DNA from: Giesbergeria sp.
Lineage (GTDB): Bacteria > Pseudomonadota > Gammaproteobacteria > Burkholderiales > Burkholderiaceae_C
Assembly: GCA_023150295.1 (NCBI GenBank)
Contig: JAKLLE010000010.1
Location: forward strand, 1 to 64,000
Reading direction: 5' to 3'
DNA length: 64,000 bases
Below the pieces are notes generated by a model. That model saw only the letters and a list, made by a program, of their open reading frames with translations. It searched no databases and was not told where the DNA came from. Within the stretch, counting starts at the first letter, position 1. The number at the start of each line of letters is the position of its first letter. A program made the translations under genes and the position numbers. Below are positions 27,363 through 36,719 of the stretch, one piece after another.

Positions 27363-29795
27363 ATGGACAAGTACCAACTCAGTGAGCGCGACATCTGTAC
27401 CAAGTTCATCACACCAGCCATTCAGCAGGCCGGGTGGCAACAGCACCAATTCCGCGAAGAAGTGAACCTCACCGATGGGCGCGTGATGGTGCGCGGCAAG
27501 CTGGCGTCTCGTATCAAGAACCCTGAAGCCAAGGGCGGCCCCAAACGCGCCGACTTCGTCCTCTACGCGCGGCCCAACGTACCAATTGCGGTCGTCGAGG
27601 CCAAGCAGGCGCGTCTCTCGCTTGGCCACGGAATGCAGCAAGCACTGGCTTATGCCGAAATGCTGGACGCCCCCTTCGCCATCAGCAGCAACGGCTGTGG
27701 CTTTTTGCTGCATGACCGCACCGGTCTGACAGAGCCCATTGAGCGCGAGCTCGCACTCACCCAATTCCCTTCCCTGGATGACCTGTGGCCGCTTTACCAG
27801 CAGTGGAAAGGCTTGACCGAAGCACCTGCCGTCAAACTCATCGAGCAGCCGTTCTACTCTGACGGCAGTGGCAAGGAGCCACGCTACTACCAGCGCGTAG
27901 CCATCAACCGTGCCATCGAGGCCATCGCCAAAGGTCAGCAGCGCGTTTTGCTGGTCATGGCCACAGGTACCGGAAAAACCTACACCGCCTTCCAGATCAT
28001 TTGGCGCCTCTGGAAAGCCAAAGCCAAAAACCGCATCCTGTTTTTGGCCGACCGCAACATCCTGATCGACCAGACCATGCAACAGGATTTCGCCCCCTTC
28101 GGCGAGGTCATGCACAAGGTCACCAATCGCGAGATCAAAAAGAACTACGAGGTCTACCTGGCCTTGTACCAGGCTGTCACCGGCAAGGAAGAATGGAAGC
28201 AAATCTACAAGCAGTTCCCAGCTGGTTTTTTCGATCTGATCGTGGTCGACGAATGCCACCGGGGCAGTGCCGCAGATGACTCAGCCTGGCGCGATGTGCT
28301 CGAATACTTCGGCAGTGCCACCCATCTTGGCCTGACAGCTACACCCAAGGAGACCAAGGAAGCCAGCAACACCACCTATTTCGGTGACCCGGTCTATACC
28401 TACTCGCTCAAGCAGGGCATCGAAGACGGCTTCCTCGCGCCGTACAAAGTGATCCGCATCGCCACCGATGTCGATGCCGTGGGCTACACCCCCGAAAAGG
28501 GCAAGGTCGACAAACTTGGCCAAGCGGTCGAGCAACGACAGTACAACACCAAGGATTTCGACCGCACGCTGGTGCTGGAAAAGCGCACCAAACTTGTTGC
28601 CAGCAAGGTCTGGGAATACCTCAAGGCCACCGATCCGATGGCAAAGACCATCGTATTCTGCGACGACCAAGACCACGCCGAACGCATGCGACAAGAGCTG
28701 GTGAGGCTCATTCCGGCTGCTGCCAGCAACCGCCGCTACGTGATGCGTATCACCGGTGACGACAACGAAGGCAAGGCCCAGCTCTCCTACTTCATCGACA
28801 ACGACGAGCCTTACCCTGTCATCGCCACCACTTCCAAGTTGCTCACCACCGGGGTCGATGCCAAGACATGCAAACTCATCGTGCTCGACCAGAGCATCAA
28901 CTCGATGACCGAGTTCAAGCAAATCATTGGTCGTGGCACGCGCCTGCGCGAGGACTACCAGAAGCTCTATTTCACCATCATGGACTTCAAAGGTGCCACG
29001 CGCCTGTTCGCCGACCCGGATTTCGACGGTGAGCCGGTGGTGATCTACGAGCCCAAGCCCGACGAACCCGTCGTGCCGCCAGAAATCATCGAAGTGCCGG
29101 GGACTGGTGAACCCGAACCGCCTCCTTACGGACCCGGAGCGACGGGGGGCGATGACGCCGGCGGCGATACGGGCGAGAACGGTGCCGGCGAAGGCCGCAC
29201 CAAGTACGTGATCGACGACGTCAACGTGCGCGTGGCGGTGGAGCGCTCGCAGTACCTCGACGCCGATGGCAAGCTCATCACCGAGAACTACCGTGTTCTG
29301 CTCAAGGACGACATCAAGAAGGCGCTGCAAGCCGAATTCGGCACCATGACCGACTTCCTGCGCCGCTGGAACAGTGCCGAACGCAAGCAGGCCGTACTGG
29401 AAGAACTGGCCGATCACGGAGTGCCGCTCGAAATATTGCAGCAAACCGTCGCCAATGGCAGCGAACTTGATGTGTTCGATCTGGTCGCCCATGTGGCCTT
29501 CGACCAGAAACCACTCACCCGTCGCGAACGTGCCAACAACGTCAAGAAGCGTAATGTGTTTGGCAAGTACGGTGAGCAAGCCCGCGCCGTGCTCGACGCG
29601 CTGTTGGACAAGTTCGCCGACCACGGCGTGCAAGACATTGAAGACGCCAAGGTGCTGGAGCTCCCGCCCTTTGACCAGTTCGGCAGCAAAACCCAGATCC
29701 GGCGCGGCATATTCGGCGGCACCCTGCAATACACCCAAGCCGTGAACGAGCTCGAACAAGCGCTTTACAACCAGAACGAATTGAAACAAGCCTGA
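27363..29795 (+). CDS. hsdR: type I restriction enzyme, R subunit (HsdR)
   Basis: An 810-residue motor-nuclease subunit. The N-terminal nuclease domain has ADFVLYARPNVPIAVVEAKQ, a D...ExK active site. The SF2 helicase has Walker A MATGTGKTYTAFQI, DEAD-box variant VVDECHRG, LGLTATP and the late IIGRGTRLREDY. The C-terminal region, with an acidic glycine-proline linker around 580-610, interacts with the methylase. The length and small C-terminal domain resemble EcoEI/EcoAI-type (IB) HsdR rather than the 1000-residue IA or IC forms. Starts directly at the stop of the HTH gene. Confidence 0.93.
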   Translation: MDKYQLSERDICTKFITPAIQQAGWQQHQFREEVNLTDGRVMVRGKLASRIKNPEAKGGPKRADFVLYARPNVPIAVVEAKQARLSLGHGMQQALAYAEMLDAPFAISSNGCGFLLHDRTGLTEPIERELALTQFPSLDDLWPLYQQWKGLTEAPAVKLIEQPFYSDGSGKEPRYYQRVAINRAIEAIAKGQQRVLLVMATGTGKTYTAFQIIWRLWKAKAKNRILFLADRNILIDQTMQQDFAPFGEVMHKVTNREIKKNYEVYLALYQAVTGKEEWKQIYKQFPAGFFDLIVVDECHRGSAADDSAWRDVLEYFGSATHLGLTATPKETKEASNTTYFGDPVYTYSLKQGIEDGFLAPYKVIRIATDVDAVGYTPEKGKVDKLGQAVEQRQYNTKDFDRTLVLEKRTKLVASKVWEYLKATDPMAKTIVFCDDQDHAERMRQELVRLIPAAASNRRYVMRITGDDNEGKAQLSYFIDNDEPYPVIATTSKLLTTGVDAKTCKLIVLDQSINSMTEFKQIIGRGTRLREDYQKLYFTIMDFKGATRLFADPDFDGEPVVIYEPKPDEPVVPPEIIEVPGTGEPEPPPYGPGATGGDDAGGDTGENGAGEGRTKYVIDDVNVRVAVERSQYLDADGKLITENYRVLLKDDIKKALQAEFGTMTDFLRRWNSAERKQAVLEELADHGVPLEILQQTVANGSELDVFDLVAHVAFDQKPLTRRERANNVKKRNVFGKYGEQARAVLDALLDKFADHGVQDIEDAKVLELPPFDQFGSKTQIRRGIFGGTLQYTQAVNELEQALYNQNELKQA

Positions 29796-29829
29796 TTCCG
29801 TGACTGGCCCCTGAATCGAGAACAACAAG

Positions 29830-31623
29830 ATGAATCTCAGTAGCACCATCAAGTCCATCCAGGACATCATGCGCAAAGACGACGGCGTCGACGGCGATGC
29901 CCAGCGCCTAGGGCAACTCACCTGGATGCTCTTCCTCAAGGTGTTCGACCAACGCGAGGAAGAATGGGAGGACGACAACGCGGCCTACCGTTCGCCGCTG
30001 CCCGAGCGCTACCGCTGGCGCAACTGGGCGGCCTACAAGGCCGACGCCGAAGGCAAAAAGAAGCCGCAAATCGCTGGCAGTGAACTAATCGGTTTCGTCA
30101 ACAACGAACTGTTTCCGGCACTCAAAGACCAGATCGACGCCGACCGCAGCCCCCAACACAAAGTCATCCGCGAAGTATTTCGCGATGCCAACAACTACAT
30201 GAAATCCGGCCCGCAGATGCTGGCCGTGATCGAAAAGCTGGAAGACGCCATCAACTTCCACGACTTCAAAACCCGCGCCAGCTTGGGCGATGTCTACGAG
30301 CAAATGCTCAACGATCTGCGTGGCGCCGGCAATGCGGGCGAGTTCTACACCCCGCGTGCCATCACTGCCTTCATGGCGGATCGCGTCAATCCGCGGCTGG
30401 ATCAGCGCGAAACCGTGATGGACCCCGCCTGTGGCACCGGCGGCTTCTTGACCGCCGCCATCGACCACTTCCGTAACCAGCTTGCGACGATGAAATCGCC
30501 GCGCCCTGAAGACAAGCGTGCCATCGAAGCACTGATCCACGGCATCGAAAAAAAGCAGTTGCCCCACCTGCTGTGCACCACAAACATGCTGCTGCACGGC
30601 ATCGATGTGCCCAGCCAGATCGAGCACCGCAACACGCTCGGCATAGGCTGGAACGAATGGAACGCCAACGACAAGGTCGATTGCATCATCACCAATCCGC
30701 CCTTCGGCGGCTATGAGGATGACGGCGTAGGCAGCGACTACCCGGCCGACCTGCGCACCCGCGAAACCGCCGACATGTTCATGGCGCTCATCATCAAGAA
30801 GCTGCTCAAAGAAAACGGCCGCGCTGCTGTGGTGCTGCCCGATGGCTTCCTGTTTGGCGACGGCATCAAAGGCACGCTGAAAAAACTGCTGCTGCGCGAC
30901 TGCAAGCTGCACACCATCATCCGCCTGCCCAAGGGCGTGTTCGCCCCCTACACCTCCATCAAAACCAACCTGCTGTTCTTCACCAAGGGCGCCACGGTGG
31001 ATGATGGCACCGAGCACTTCCACACCGACACCATCTGGTTCTACGAGCACCCCTACCCGGCGGGCTACAAGAGCTATTCCAAGACCAAGCCCATCCGGCT
31101 GGAAGAGTTCAAACCCGAGCAGGAATGGTGGGGCAGCGAGGACAACGACTTTGCCGACCGCGTGGAAAACGAATTTGCCTGGAAGGTGGATTTCAACACC
31201 AAGCGCGAACAAGCCGAAGCTTCGGCCCAGCCCCACTGGCAACGTGCCGAAGCGCTGAACAACCAGGCCGCCGCGCTGGAGGGCGAGGCGGGCGACTTGC
31301 GCAAGAGCCTGGTTGGCACCACCGATGCCGCCTACCGCGAAACGATCGACGCCCAGATGGCCGAGCTGCGCGCCAAAGCCGAACCGCTGCGCCTACAGGC
31401 GCGCGATGCGCAGGCGGCGGGCGACCGCATCTACTGGCCCATCTTCAACCTTGACCTCAAAAACCCCAACGCACCGGAAGAAGAAACCCACGACCCGGAC
31501 GTGCTGCTGGAGAAATACAAAAAGCTGCTGGGCGAAATCGAAGAAACCGAAAACCAGCTCAAAAGCGAACTGGCCGCCGCGCTGGCGCATCATTTCACGG
31601 GCGTGGAGGCTGCTGATGCCTGA
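29830..31623 (+). CDS. hsdM: type I restriction-modification methylase subunit (HsdM)
   Basis: A 597-residue adenine-N6 methyltransferase. The HsdM N-terminal helical domain (IKSIQDIMRKDDGVDGDAQR, LFLKVFDQREEEWE) is followed by the catalytic core with SAM motif I DPACGTGGFL (about residue 198) and catalytic motif IV NPPFGG (about residue 288). The C-terminal 130 residues form a long predicted coiled coil (NNQAAALEGEAGDLRKSL, then KYKKLLGEIEETENQLKSEL), as usual for docking to HsdS. It lies 34 bp after hsdR and overlaps the next gene by 8 bp. Confidence 0.95.
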   Translation: MNLSSTIKSIQDIMRKDDGVDGDAQRLGQLTWMLFLKVFDQREEEWEDDNAAYRSPLPERYRWRNWAAYKADAEGKKKPQIAGSELIGFVNNELFPALKDQIDADRSPQHKVIREVFRDANNYMKSGPQMLAVIEKLEDAINFHDFKTRASLGDVYEQMLNDLRGAGNAGEFYTPRAITAFMADRVNPRLDQRETVMDPACGTGGFLTAAIDHFRNQLATMKSPRPEDKRAIEALIHGIEKKQLPHLLCTTNMLLHGIDVPSQIEHRNTLGIGWNEWNANDKVDCIITNPPFGGYEDDGVGSDYPADLRTRETADMFMALIIKKLLKENGRAAVVLPDGFLFGDGIKGTLKKLLLRDCKLHTIIRLPKGVFAPYTSIKTNLLFFTKGATVDDGTEHFHTDTIWFYEHPYPAGYKSYSKTKPIRLEEFKPEQEWWGSEDNDFADRVENEFAWKVDFNTKREQAEASAQPHWQRAEALNNQAAALEGEAGDLRKSLVGTTDAAYRETIDAQMAELRAKAEPLRLQARDAQAAGDRIYWPIFNLDLKNPNAPEEETHDPDVLLEKYKKLLGEIEETENQLKSELAAALAHHFTGVEAADA

Positions 31624-32665
31624 TATCGCACCGATGCCGCCGGACTATGCCGACTGGCTTGCCGAGCTGAAAACACGCATTCACAGCGCCCAGCAACGTG
31701 CCGTGCTGGCGGTCAACCGGGAACTGGTTCAGCTGTATTGGCAGATCGGGCGTGACATTCTGGCGCGACAGGCTCAGCAGGGCTGGGGTGCCAAGGTGAT
31801 CGAGCGGCTGGCGCAGGACCTGCGCGCCACCTTTCCCGACATGAAAGGCTTTTCCCCCCGCAACCTCAAATACATGCGCGCCTTTGCCGAGGCCTGGCCG
31901 GATGCCGAATTTGTGCAAGGGGTGCTTGCACAATTGCCCTGGTACCACCAGTTGGCGCTGCTGGACAAACTGCCCGGCGCAGAAGCCCGTCGTTGGTATG
32001 CGGCCAAGGCGATAGAACACAACTGGTCGCGCAATGTACTGGTGATGCACATTGAAACCCGCCTGCAAGAGCGCAGCGGCACGGCGTTGACCAACTTTCC
32101 GGCGAGCTTGCCCAAGCCCTTGTCCGACCTGGCGCGCGAATCGCTCAAAGATCCATACCGCTTCGATTTTTTGGGCTTGACGGACGAGGCGCAGGAACGC
32201 GAGGTTGAACACGCCCTGGTCAAGCACGTGACCCAGTTTCTGCTGGAACTGGGCGCGGGCTTTGCATTTGTCGGGCGACAGGTGCTGCTGAATGTGGGGG
32301 GCGACGAGTTTTTCATTGACCTGTTGTTCTACCACCTGAAACTACGCTGCTATGTGGTCATTGAACTCAAGGGCGGCAAATTCAAGCCCGAGCATCTGGG
32401 GCAACTCGGCTTTTACCTCACCGCCGTGGACATGCAGGTCAAGGCCGAGCAGGACAACCCCACCATTGGCCTTCTGCTGTGCAAAAGCAAGAATAAAGTC
32501 GTGGCCGAATATGCGCTGCGCGACACAGCCCAACCCATAGGCGTAGCGGAATATCAACTGATGGAGTCGCTGCCCGCCGAACTACAGACCAGCCTGCCCA
32601 GCATCGAGCAAATCGAGCAAGCCTTGGCTGACGATGGGCGGGCATCCGAGGATGACCATGTGTAA
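31616..32665 (+). CDS. DUF1016/YhcG-type PD-(D/E)XK nuclease-fold protein
   Basis: A 349-residue protein of the YhcG family. The N-terminal DUF1016 region (VLAVNRELVQLYWQIGRDIL, GFSPRNLKYMRAFAEAW, LPWYHQLALLDKL) is all-helical and thought to bind DNA or partners. The C-terminal domain has FIDLLFYHLKLRCYVVIELK, a D...ExK nuclease signature, and a following FKPEHLGQL. Members are often found inside type I restriction loci; their exact role is not settled. The start is the ATG at 31616, inside the end of hsdM; upstream frame is antisense-like noise. The gene end overlaps the next small ORF by 8 bp. Confidence 0.9.
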   Translation: MPDIAPMPPDYADWLAELKTRIHSAQQRAVLAVNRELVQLYWQIGRDILARQAQQGWGAKVIERLAQDLRATFPDMKGFSPRNLKYMRAFAEAWPDAEFVQGVLAQLPWYHQLALLDKLPGAEARRWYAAKAIEHNWSRNVLVMHIETRLQERSGTALTNFPASLPKPLSDLARESLKDPYRFDFLGLTDEAQEREVEHALVKHVTQFLLELGAGFAFVGRQVLLNVGGDEFFIDLLFYHLKLRCYVVIELKGGKFKPEHLGQLGFYLTAVDMQVKAEQDNPTIGLLLCKSKNKVVAEYALRDTAQPIGVAEYQLMESLPAELQTSLPSIEQIEQALADDGRASEDDHV

Positions 32666-32954
32666 CCCACCTACGACCACGTTCACCGGCCGACCGTTGG
32701 CAGACGCCATCTTTGCCGAAGTGCCACAAGGCGGGCACGCCGCCTGCAGGATGCCAATTGTCCCCGGGCTGCGGAGACAATTGGCACGGAGCCCCATGCG
32801 CGAGCAGATCGAATTGCTGGAACTGGACGCCAGCGGTATCCACTTCGCCGAATACCTCACCAGTCTGCCCCCCCAGGAAGTGCTGCAAGCCAAACTGCAT
32901 GAAGCCATCGCCCGCTCACGCGCCCGGCTGGAAAGCCGTGGGGAGGACGCCTGA
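32658..32954 (+). CDS. small hypothetical protein of the defence operon, 98 aa
   Basis: Unrecognised protein between the DUF1016 gene and hsdS. ATG at 32658 is preferred because GAGG lies six bases before it; ATGs at 32634 and 32652 are alternatives. The last 52 residues (MREQIELLELDASGIHFAEY, then LQAKLHEAIARSRARLESRG) are probably alpha-helical and may be the conserved part, beginning at a second in-frame ATG at 32796. The centre is encoded by a strong inverted repeat, so the N-terminal half may be an insertion. The stop shares one base with the hsdS start. Confidence 0.5.
   Translation: MCNPPTTTFTGRPLADAIFAEVPQGGHAACRMPIVPGLRRQLARSPMREQIELLELDASGIHFAEYLTSLPPQEVLQAKLHEAIARSRARLESRGEDA
32752..32786. 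repeat. 11-bp inverted repeat inside the small ORF
   Basis: TGCCAATTGTC and GACAATTGGCA are perfect complements, separated by 13 bases (CCCGGGCTGCGGA). The hairpin lies immediately before the internal ATG at 32796. It could be a repetitive palindrome that has inserted, or a structure that tunes translation of the following genes. Confidence 0.8.
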
Positions 32955-34966
32955 TGGACGCGCAGCAGTTTTTGGCGGAATTCGTGCATATTGCGAATGC
33001 GCCGGGGGGTGTTCAGCAGCTCCGTGAAATGGTGTACCAGCTGGCCATTACAGGCACATTGACGTCTCAACTCGATACCGATGGCGATGCGCATGAGTTA
33101 CTCGTCGATATCTCAACATTAAGGGATCGGCTAATTCGAGAAAAAACGTACAAGCGCCTGCCAAAGCTGGAGGCTGAAGCGCTTGATATACCGTCAGGCA
33201 TAGAGCTCCCTGCCACATGGTGTTGGACACGCCTTCTTGACCTTGGCGAAATTAGCCCGCGAAACGATGCACCAGACGATGCTGCTGCTTCGTTTATCCC
33301 AATGAGCGGATTCTCAGAATTCCACATGGGGGCACTTGCACCAGAGGCTGAAAAATGGGGGCATATCAAGAAGGGCTTTACTCACTTCAGAAATGGCGAT
33401 GTCGTCGTTGCCAAGATCACGCCATGTTTTGAGAACGGCAAGGCGGCGGTAATTGATGGCTTGGAGCACTGCATTGGCGCAGGCACGACCGAACTTCACG
33501 TATTCCGGCCGATTCACTCCGGCATATTACCGGGGTACATCTACCTGTTTTTGCGGTCGCCGTATTTCGCTATTGAAGGCGAAAAGAACATGACAGGCAC
33601 CGCAGGCCAAAAGCGATTGTCCACGGAATATTTTGCGACCCGCGCCTTGCCGCTGCCACCGTCCACCGAGCAATCCCGCATCGTCGCCAAAGTCGATGAA
33701 CTGATGGCCTTGTGCGACAAGCTGGAAGCACAGCAGCAGGCCCGCCGCAAACTGCAAAACAAGCTGCGCCAATCCACCCTGCAAGCCGTCGCCAGCGCCA
33801 CCAGTCCGCACGAACTGCAAACCACCTGGTCGCGCCTGGCCGATAACTTCGGACGGCTATTTCATGCGCCAGAGGATGTCGTCGCATTCAAGGGGTTGAT
33901 TCTTGATTTGGCTGTGTCTGGTGAGTTGCTAAACATTGAACATCGCCACTCCCCTACTGGTGCCGACTTGCTTGGTGCCATTGCAGCGAGACGTATCGAA
34001 TGGTCACGGGAGTCGGTGGAGCAGGAGCAAAAAGAAGCTTTGGCGATGCTGAAAAAGCTCCGCACACAGCAAGTATTTATTCCCGACGCCACATTGCCTG
34101 AACATTGGGCTTGGGCTTCACTATTGCAGGTGTCACAAGCCGTTGTTGATTGCCACAACAAGACCGCGCCTTACGTCAGCGAAGGCATTCATCTCATCCG
34201 AACGACAGACATCCGCAATGGCCGGATGGATTTATCCAGTACAAGGAAGATTTCAGAGGAAACGTATGCCTACTGGGCTAGGCGTATGCCGCCAAGAGGT
34301 GGCGACATCTTCTTCACGCGAGAAGCGCCTATGGGTGAGGCTGCGATTGTCCCTGACGGAGAAAAGGTGTGCCTCGGGCAACGCTCGATGCTGATCCGGC
34401 TTTTCCCTGATCTATTCAGTAATCGCTTTCTCCTGTATGTCATTCAAAGCCCAAGTTTTCAAACTCGGATGATCGAAACCGCCATCGGCATGACGGTCAA
34501 GCATCTACGGGTTGGTGGCGTCGAAGATCTGGTTGTTCCGGTTCCACCCAAGGCCGAGCAAGATCGAATTGTTGCCATCGTTGATGGGCTTTTCCGTGTG
34601 TGCGACCACTACGCAGAACAACTTTCCCGAAAGCAGCGCATTGCAACCAACCTTGCCGCTAGCACGGTGTCCAGCCTCACCGGCATCGCCATCGAACTAG
34701 AAAAGGAACCCATGAAAGCCCCGCAAACCGAATTGGTCGCCCCGCTGCGCCTGGGCACCACCCCCGACATCAAGGCCCAGGCACCGCTGGCCACGATCCT
34801 GGCCCGCCACCACGGTGAAATGAGCGCCAAGGATTTGTGGCAGCGCTTCGGTGGCGAGATCGACGCGTTTTACGCGCAACTGAAAACCGAGGTGGCGCAC
34901 GGCTGGATTCTGGAACCGGCGACAGCCGAGATGCGCGAAAAGCCCCTTGAGCCGGTGAGCGCCTGA
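32954..34966 (+). CDS. hsdS: type I restriction enzyme specificity subunit (HsdS)
   Basis: A 670-residue specificity subunit with two target-recognition domains. TRD1 spans about residues 85-235 (ELPATWCWTRLLDLGEI to ALPLPPSTEQSRIVAKVDEL) and TRD2 about 375-540 (LPEHWAWASLL to VVPVPPKAEQDRIVAIVDGL). Each is followed by a helical spacer (MALCDKLEAQQQ; FRVCDHYAEQL). The 90-residue C-terminal extension (PLATILARHHGEMSAKDLWQ, EVAHGWILEP) looks like a winged helix and is not part of the minimal HsdS. The TRDs are visibly AT-richer than the rest of the operon, as expected for domains exchanged by recombination. A strong GGGGAGGA precedes the start. Confidence 0.92.
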   Translation: MDAQQFLAEFVHIANAPGGVQQLREMVYQLAITGTLTSQLDTDGDAHELLVDISTLRDRLIREKTYKRLPKLEAEALDIPSGIELPATWCWTRLLDLGEISPRNDAPDDAAASFIPMSGFSEFHMGALAPEAEKWGHIKKGFTHFRNGDVVVAKITPCFENGKAAVIDGLEHCIGAGTTELHVFRPIHSGILPGYIYLFLRSPYFAIEGEKNMTGTAGQKRLSTEYFATRALPLPPSTEQSRIVAKVDELMALCDKLEAQQQARRKLQNKLRQSTLQAVASATSPHELQTTWSRLADNFGRLFHAPEDVVAFKGLILDLAVSGELLNIEHRHSPTGADLLGAIAARRIEWSRESVEQEQKEALAMLKKLRTQQVFIPDATLPEHWAWASLLQVSQAVVDCHNKTAPYVSEGIHLIRTTDIRNGRMDLSSTRKISEETYAYWARRMPPRGGDIFFTREAPMGEAAIVPDGEKVCLGQRSMLIRLFPDLFSNRFLLYVIQSPSFQTRMIETAIGMTVKHLRVGGVEDLVVPVPPKAEQDRIVAIVDGLFRVCDHYAEQLSRKQRIATNLAASTVSSLTGIAIELEKEPMKAPQTELVAPLRLGTTPDIKAQAPLATILARHHGEMSAKDLWQRFGGEIDAFYAQLKTEVAHGWILEPATAEMREKPLEPVSA

Positions 34967-34967
34967 T

Positions 34968-36719
34968 ATGCAGCTGCAGCGCATCCGCATCCCGGCCTTC
35001 CGCAATCTGCGCGATCTCGACATCGCCTTCGAGTCGCATTTGCAACCTGCTGCGGGCGCACCAGCGGATGCGCCACTCAAACCCATCCGCAGCCACGCAC
35101 TGATCGGCCAGAACGGCACCGGCAAGTCGAACCTGATCGAAGCGCTGATCACCGTCTTTCGCGATGTCGATCTGGATCGTGAAGCGGCCTTCGACTACAC
35201 GCTGGAGTACGGCATTCGCGGCCACGCGGTGCGCATCGAGGCGGATACCGCCAAGCAGAAGCGCCCCTATGTGTGGGTGGACGGCAAGGCCGAGTCGCAG
35301 GGCCATCTGCTGAAAAACCGCGAGCTGCTACCCGCCCACATCTTTGCCTATTACTCGGGCCGTAACGAACGCATCGAGGCCTTGTTTCAGGAGCACCAGC
35401 GCCGCTTCAACCAGCGCCAGGAAATCACCACCGACGAGGTGCTGTCTGAACAGCTGCTGGAGAACTTCACCGGCTCCGAGGCGGATATTCGCGCCGTCGA
35501 AGAAGCCAAGCGCCGCCGCGAGTCACGGCTGAAGCAAGCAGGCGACGACCGCCTGCGCCGCCTGTTCTACTGCCGTGGTGGGCACAGCCAGCTGGTGCTG
35601 CTGGCCTGTCTGCTGTCCGACGACCCGGTGTTTCAGAAGGTACTCAAGAACCTGCACATCGAGTCGCTGGAATCCGCACTGTTCGTATTGAAAGAGCCGC
35701 ACCGCCTGCGCGAAAAGCGCCGCAATGGCAAGTTCGACGGCCAGGAACTCAACGAAGGCGATCCGCGTTTCTGGTATGCGCGTGGCAATGTGGTCAGCGA
35801 GTTTCTCGACAAGCTCTGGCAAGTGGCCTGGGCACCTATTGAGCAGGAAGCCACCAGGCAAATAGACTTCCGTGGCCGCAGCGAGAAACAGAAGCAGCTT
35901 TATCTGTTCGTACCCAGCCAGGACAAGCTCAAGCAACTCGGCGAACTGGTCGGCGGCACCGACAGCTTCTTCCGCTACGCCGAGGGCGCTTATATCGGCG
36001 ACCTGATCGACGAAGTGCGCATCACCGTCAAGAAGCGCGACGAAAACGGCGGCAAGGTGAGTTTCACCCAGCTCTCCGAAGGCGAGCTGCAAATGCTCAC
36101 CGTGCTGGGCCTGATGCGTATCACCCGCGAAGGCCACTGCCTGTTCCTGCTCGATGAGCCGGATACCCACCTGAACCCGATCTGGAAGCTGCGCTACTTC
36201 GATGACATCGAAGGCGTACTGGGCTCGGGCGACGGCGCGCCGGCGCAAGGTGAATCGCAAATTCTCATCACCACGCACGACCCGATGATGGTGGGCAGCC
36301 TGAAACGCGAGCAGGTGCATATCCTGCGCCGCGATGGTGCGCGCACGGTGGTGGATGTGCCTGACGAACACCCGCAAGGCATGGGTGTGACCGGGCTACT
36401 CAAGAGCGAGCTTTTCGGCCTCTCATCCACCCTGGACATCGAAACCGAGCGCCGCTTGTTCCGCCGCAATGAGTTGTTCGTGAAATCGCCGCGAACGCCC
36501 GAGGAAGATGCCGAGTTGAGCCGTCTGTCTGCCGAGCTGGCCGACCTCGGTTTTTCCACCGCCGACTTCCGTGACCCAGACTACGCGCTGTTCGTGCGCA
36601 AGATGGCGCAGCACCGCCGCTTTCGTAAACCTGTGCTCACGCCGAAGGAGCAAGCTGAGCAGGATGCGATTGCCGATTCCATCATCGACGAAATTCTGCG
36701 TGAGGAGGACGGCCAGTGA
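34968..36719 (+). CDS. restriction-associated AAA family ATPase
   Basis: A 583-residue OLD/RecF-like ATPase. It has an N-terminal strand LQRIRIPAFRNLRDLDIAFE, Walker A GQNGTGKSN (about residue 47), a helical middle region, an ABC-type signature LSEGELQML, Walker B CLFLLDEPDTHLNP and the switch histidine ILITTHDP. It does not have the Toprim nuclease domain of OLD proteins. Such ATPases are known beside type I restriction genes. It overlaps by 4 bp (GTGA) with a downstream HNH gene, which makes the pair resemble Septu PtuA-PtuB. It starts one base after the hsdS stop. Confidence 0.88.
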   Translation: MQLQRIRIPAFRNLRDLDIAFESHLQPAAGAPADAPLKPIRSHALIGQNGTGKSNLIEALITVFRDVDLDREAAFDYTLEYGIRGHAVRIEADTAKQKRPYVWVDGKAESQGHLLKNRELLPAHIFAYYSGRNERIEALFQEHQRRFNQRQEITTDEVLSEQLLENFTGSEADIRAVEEAKRRRESRLKQAGDDRLRRLFYCRGGHSQLVLLACLLSDDPVFQKVLKNLHIESLESALFVLKEPHRLREKRRNGKFDGQELNEGDPRFWYARGNVVSEFLDKLWQVAWAPIEQEATRQIDFRGRSEKQKQLYLFVPSQDKLKQLGELVGGTDSFFRYAEGAYIGDLIDEVRITVKKRDENGGKVSFTQLSEGELQMLTVLGLMRITREGHCLFLLDEPDTHLNPIWKLRYFDDIEGVLGSGDGAPAQGESQILITTHDPMMVGSLKREQVHILRRDGARTVVDVPDEHPQGMGVTGLLKSELFGLSSTLDIETERRLFRRNELFVKSPRTPEEDAELSRLSAELADLGFSTADFRDPDYALFVRKMAQHRRFRKPVLTPKEQAEQDAIADSIIDEILREEDGQ

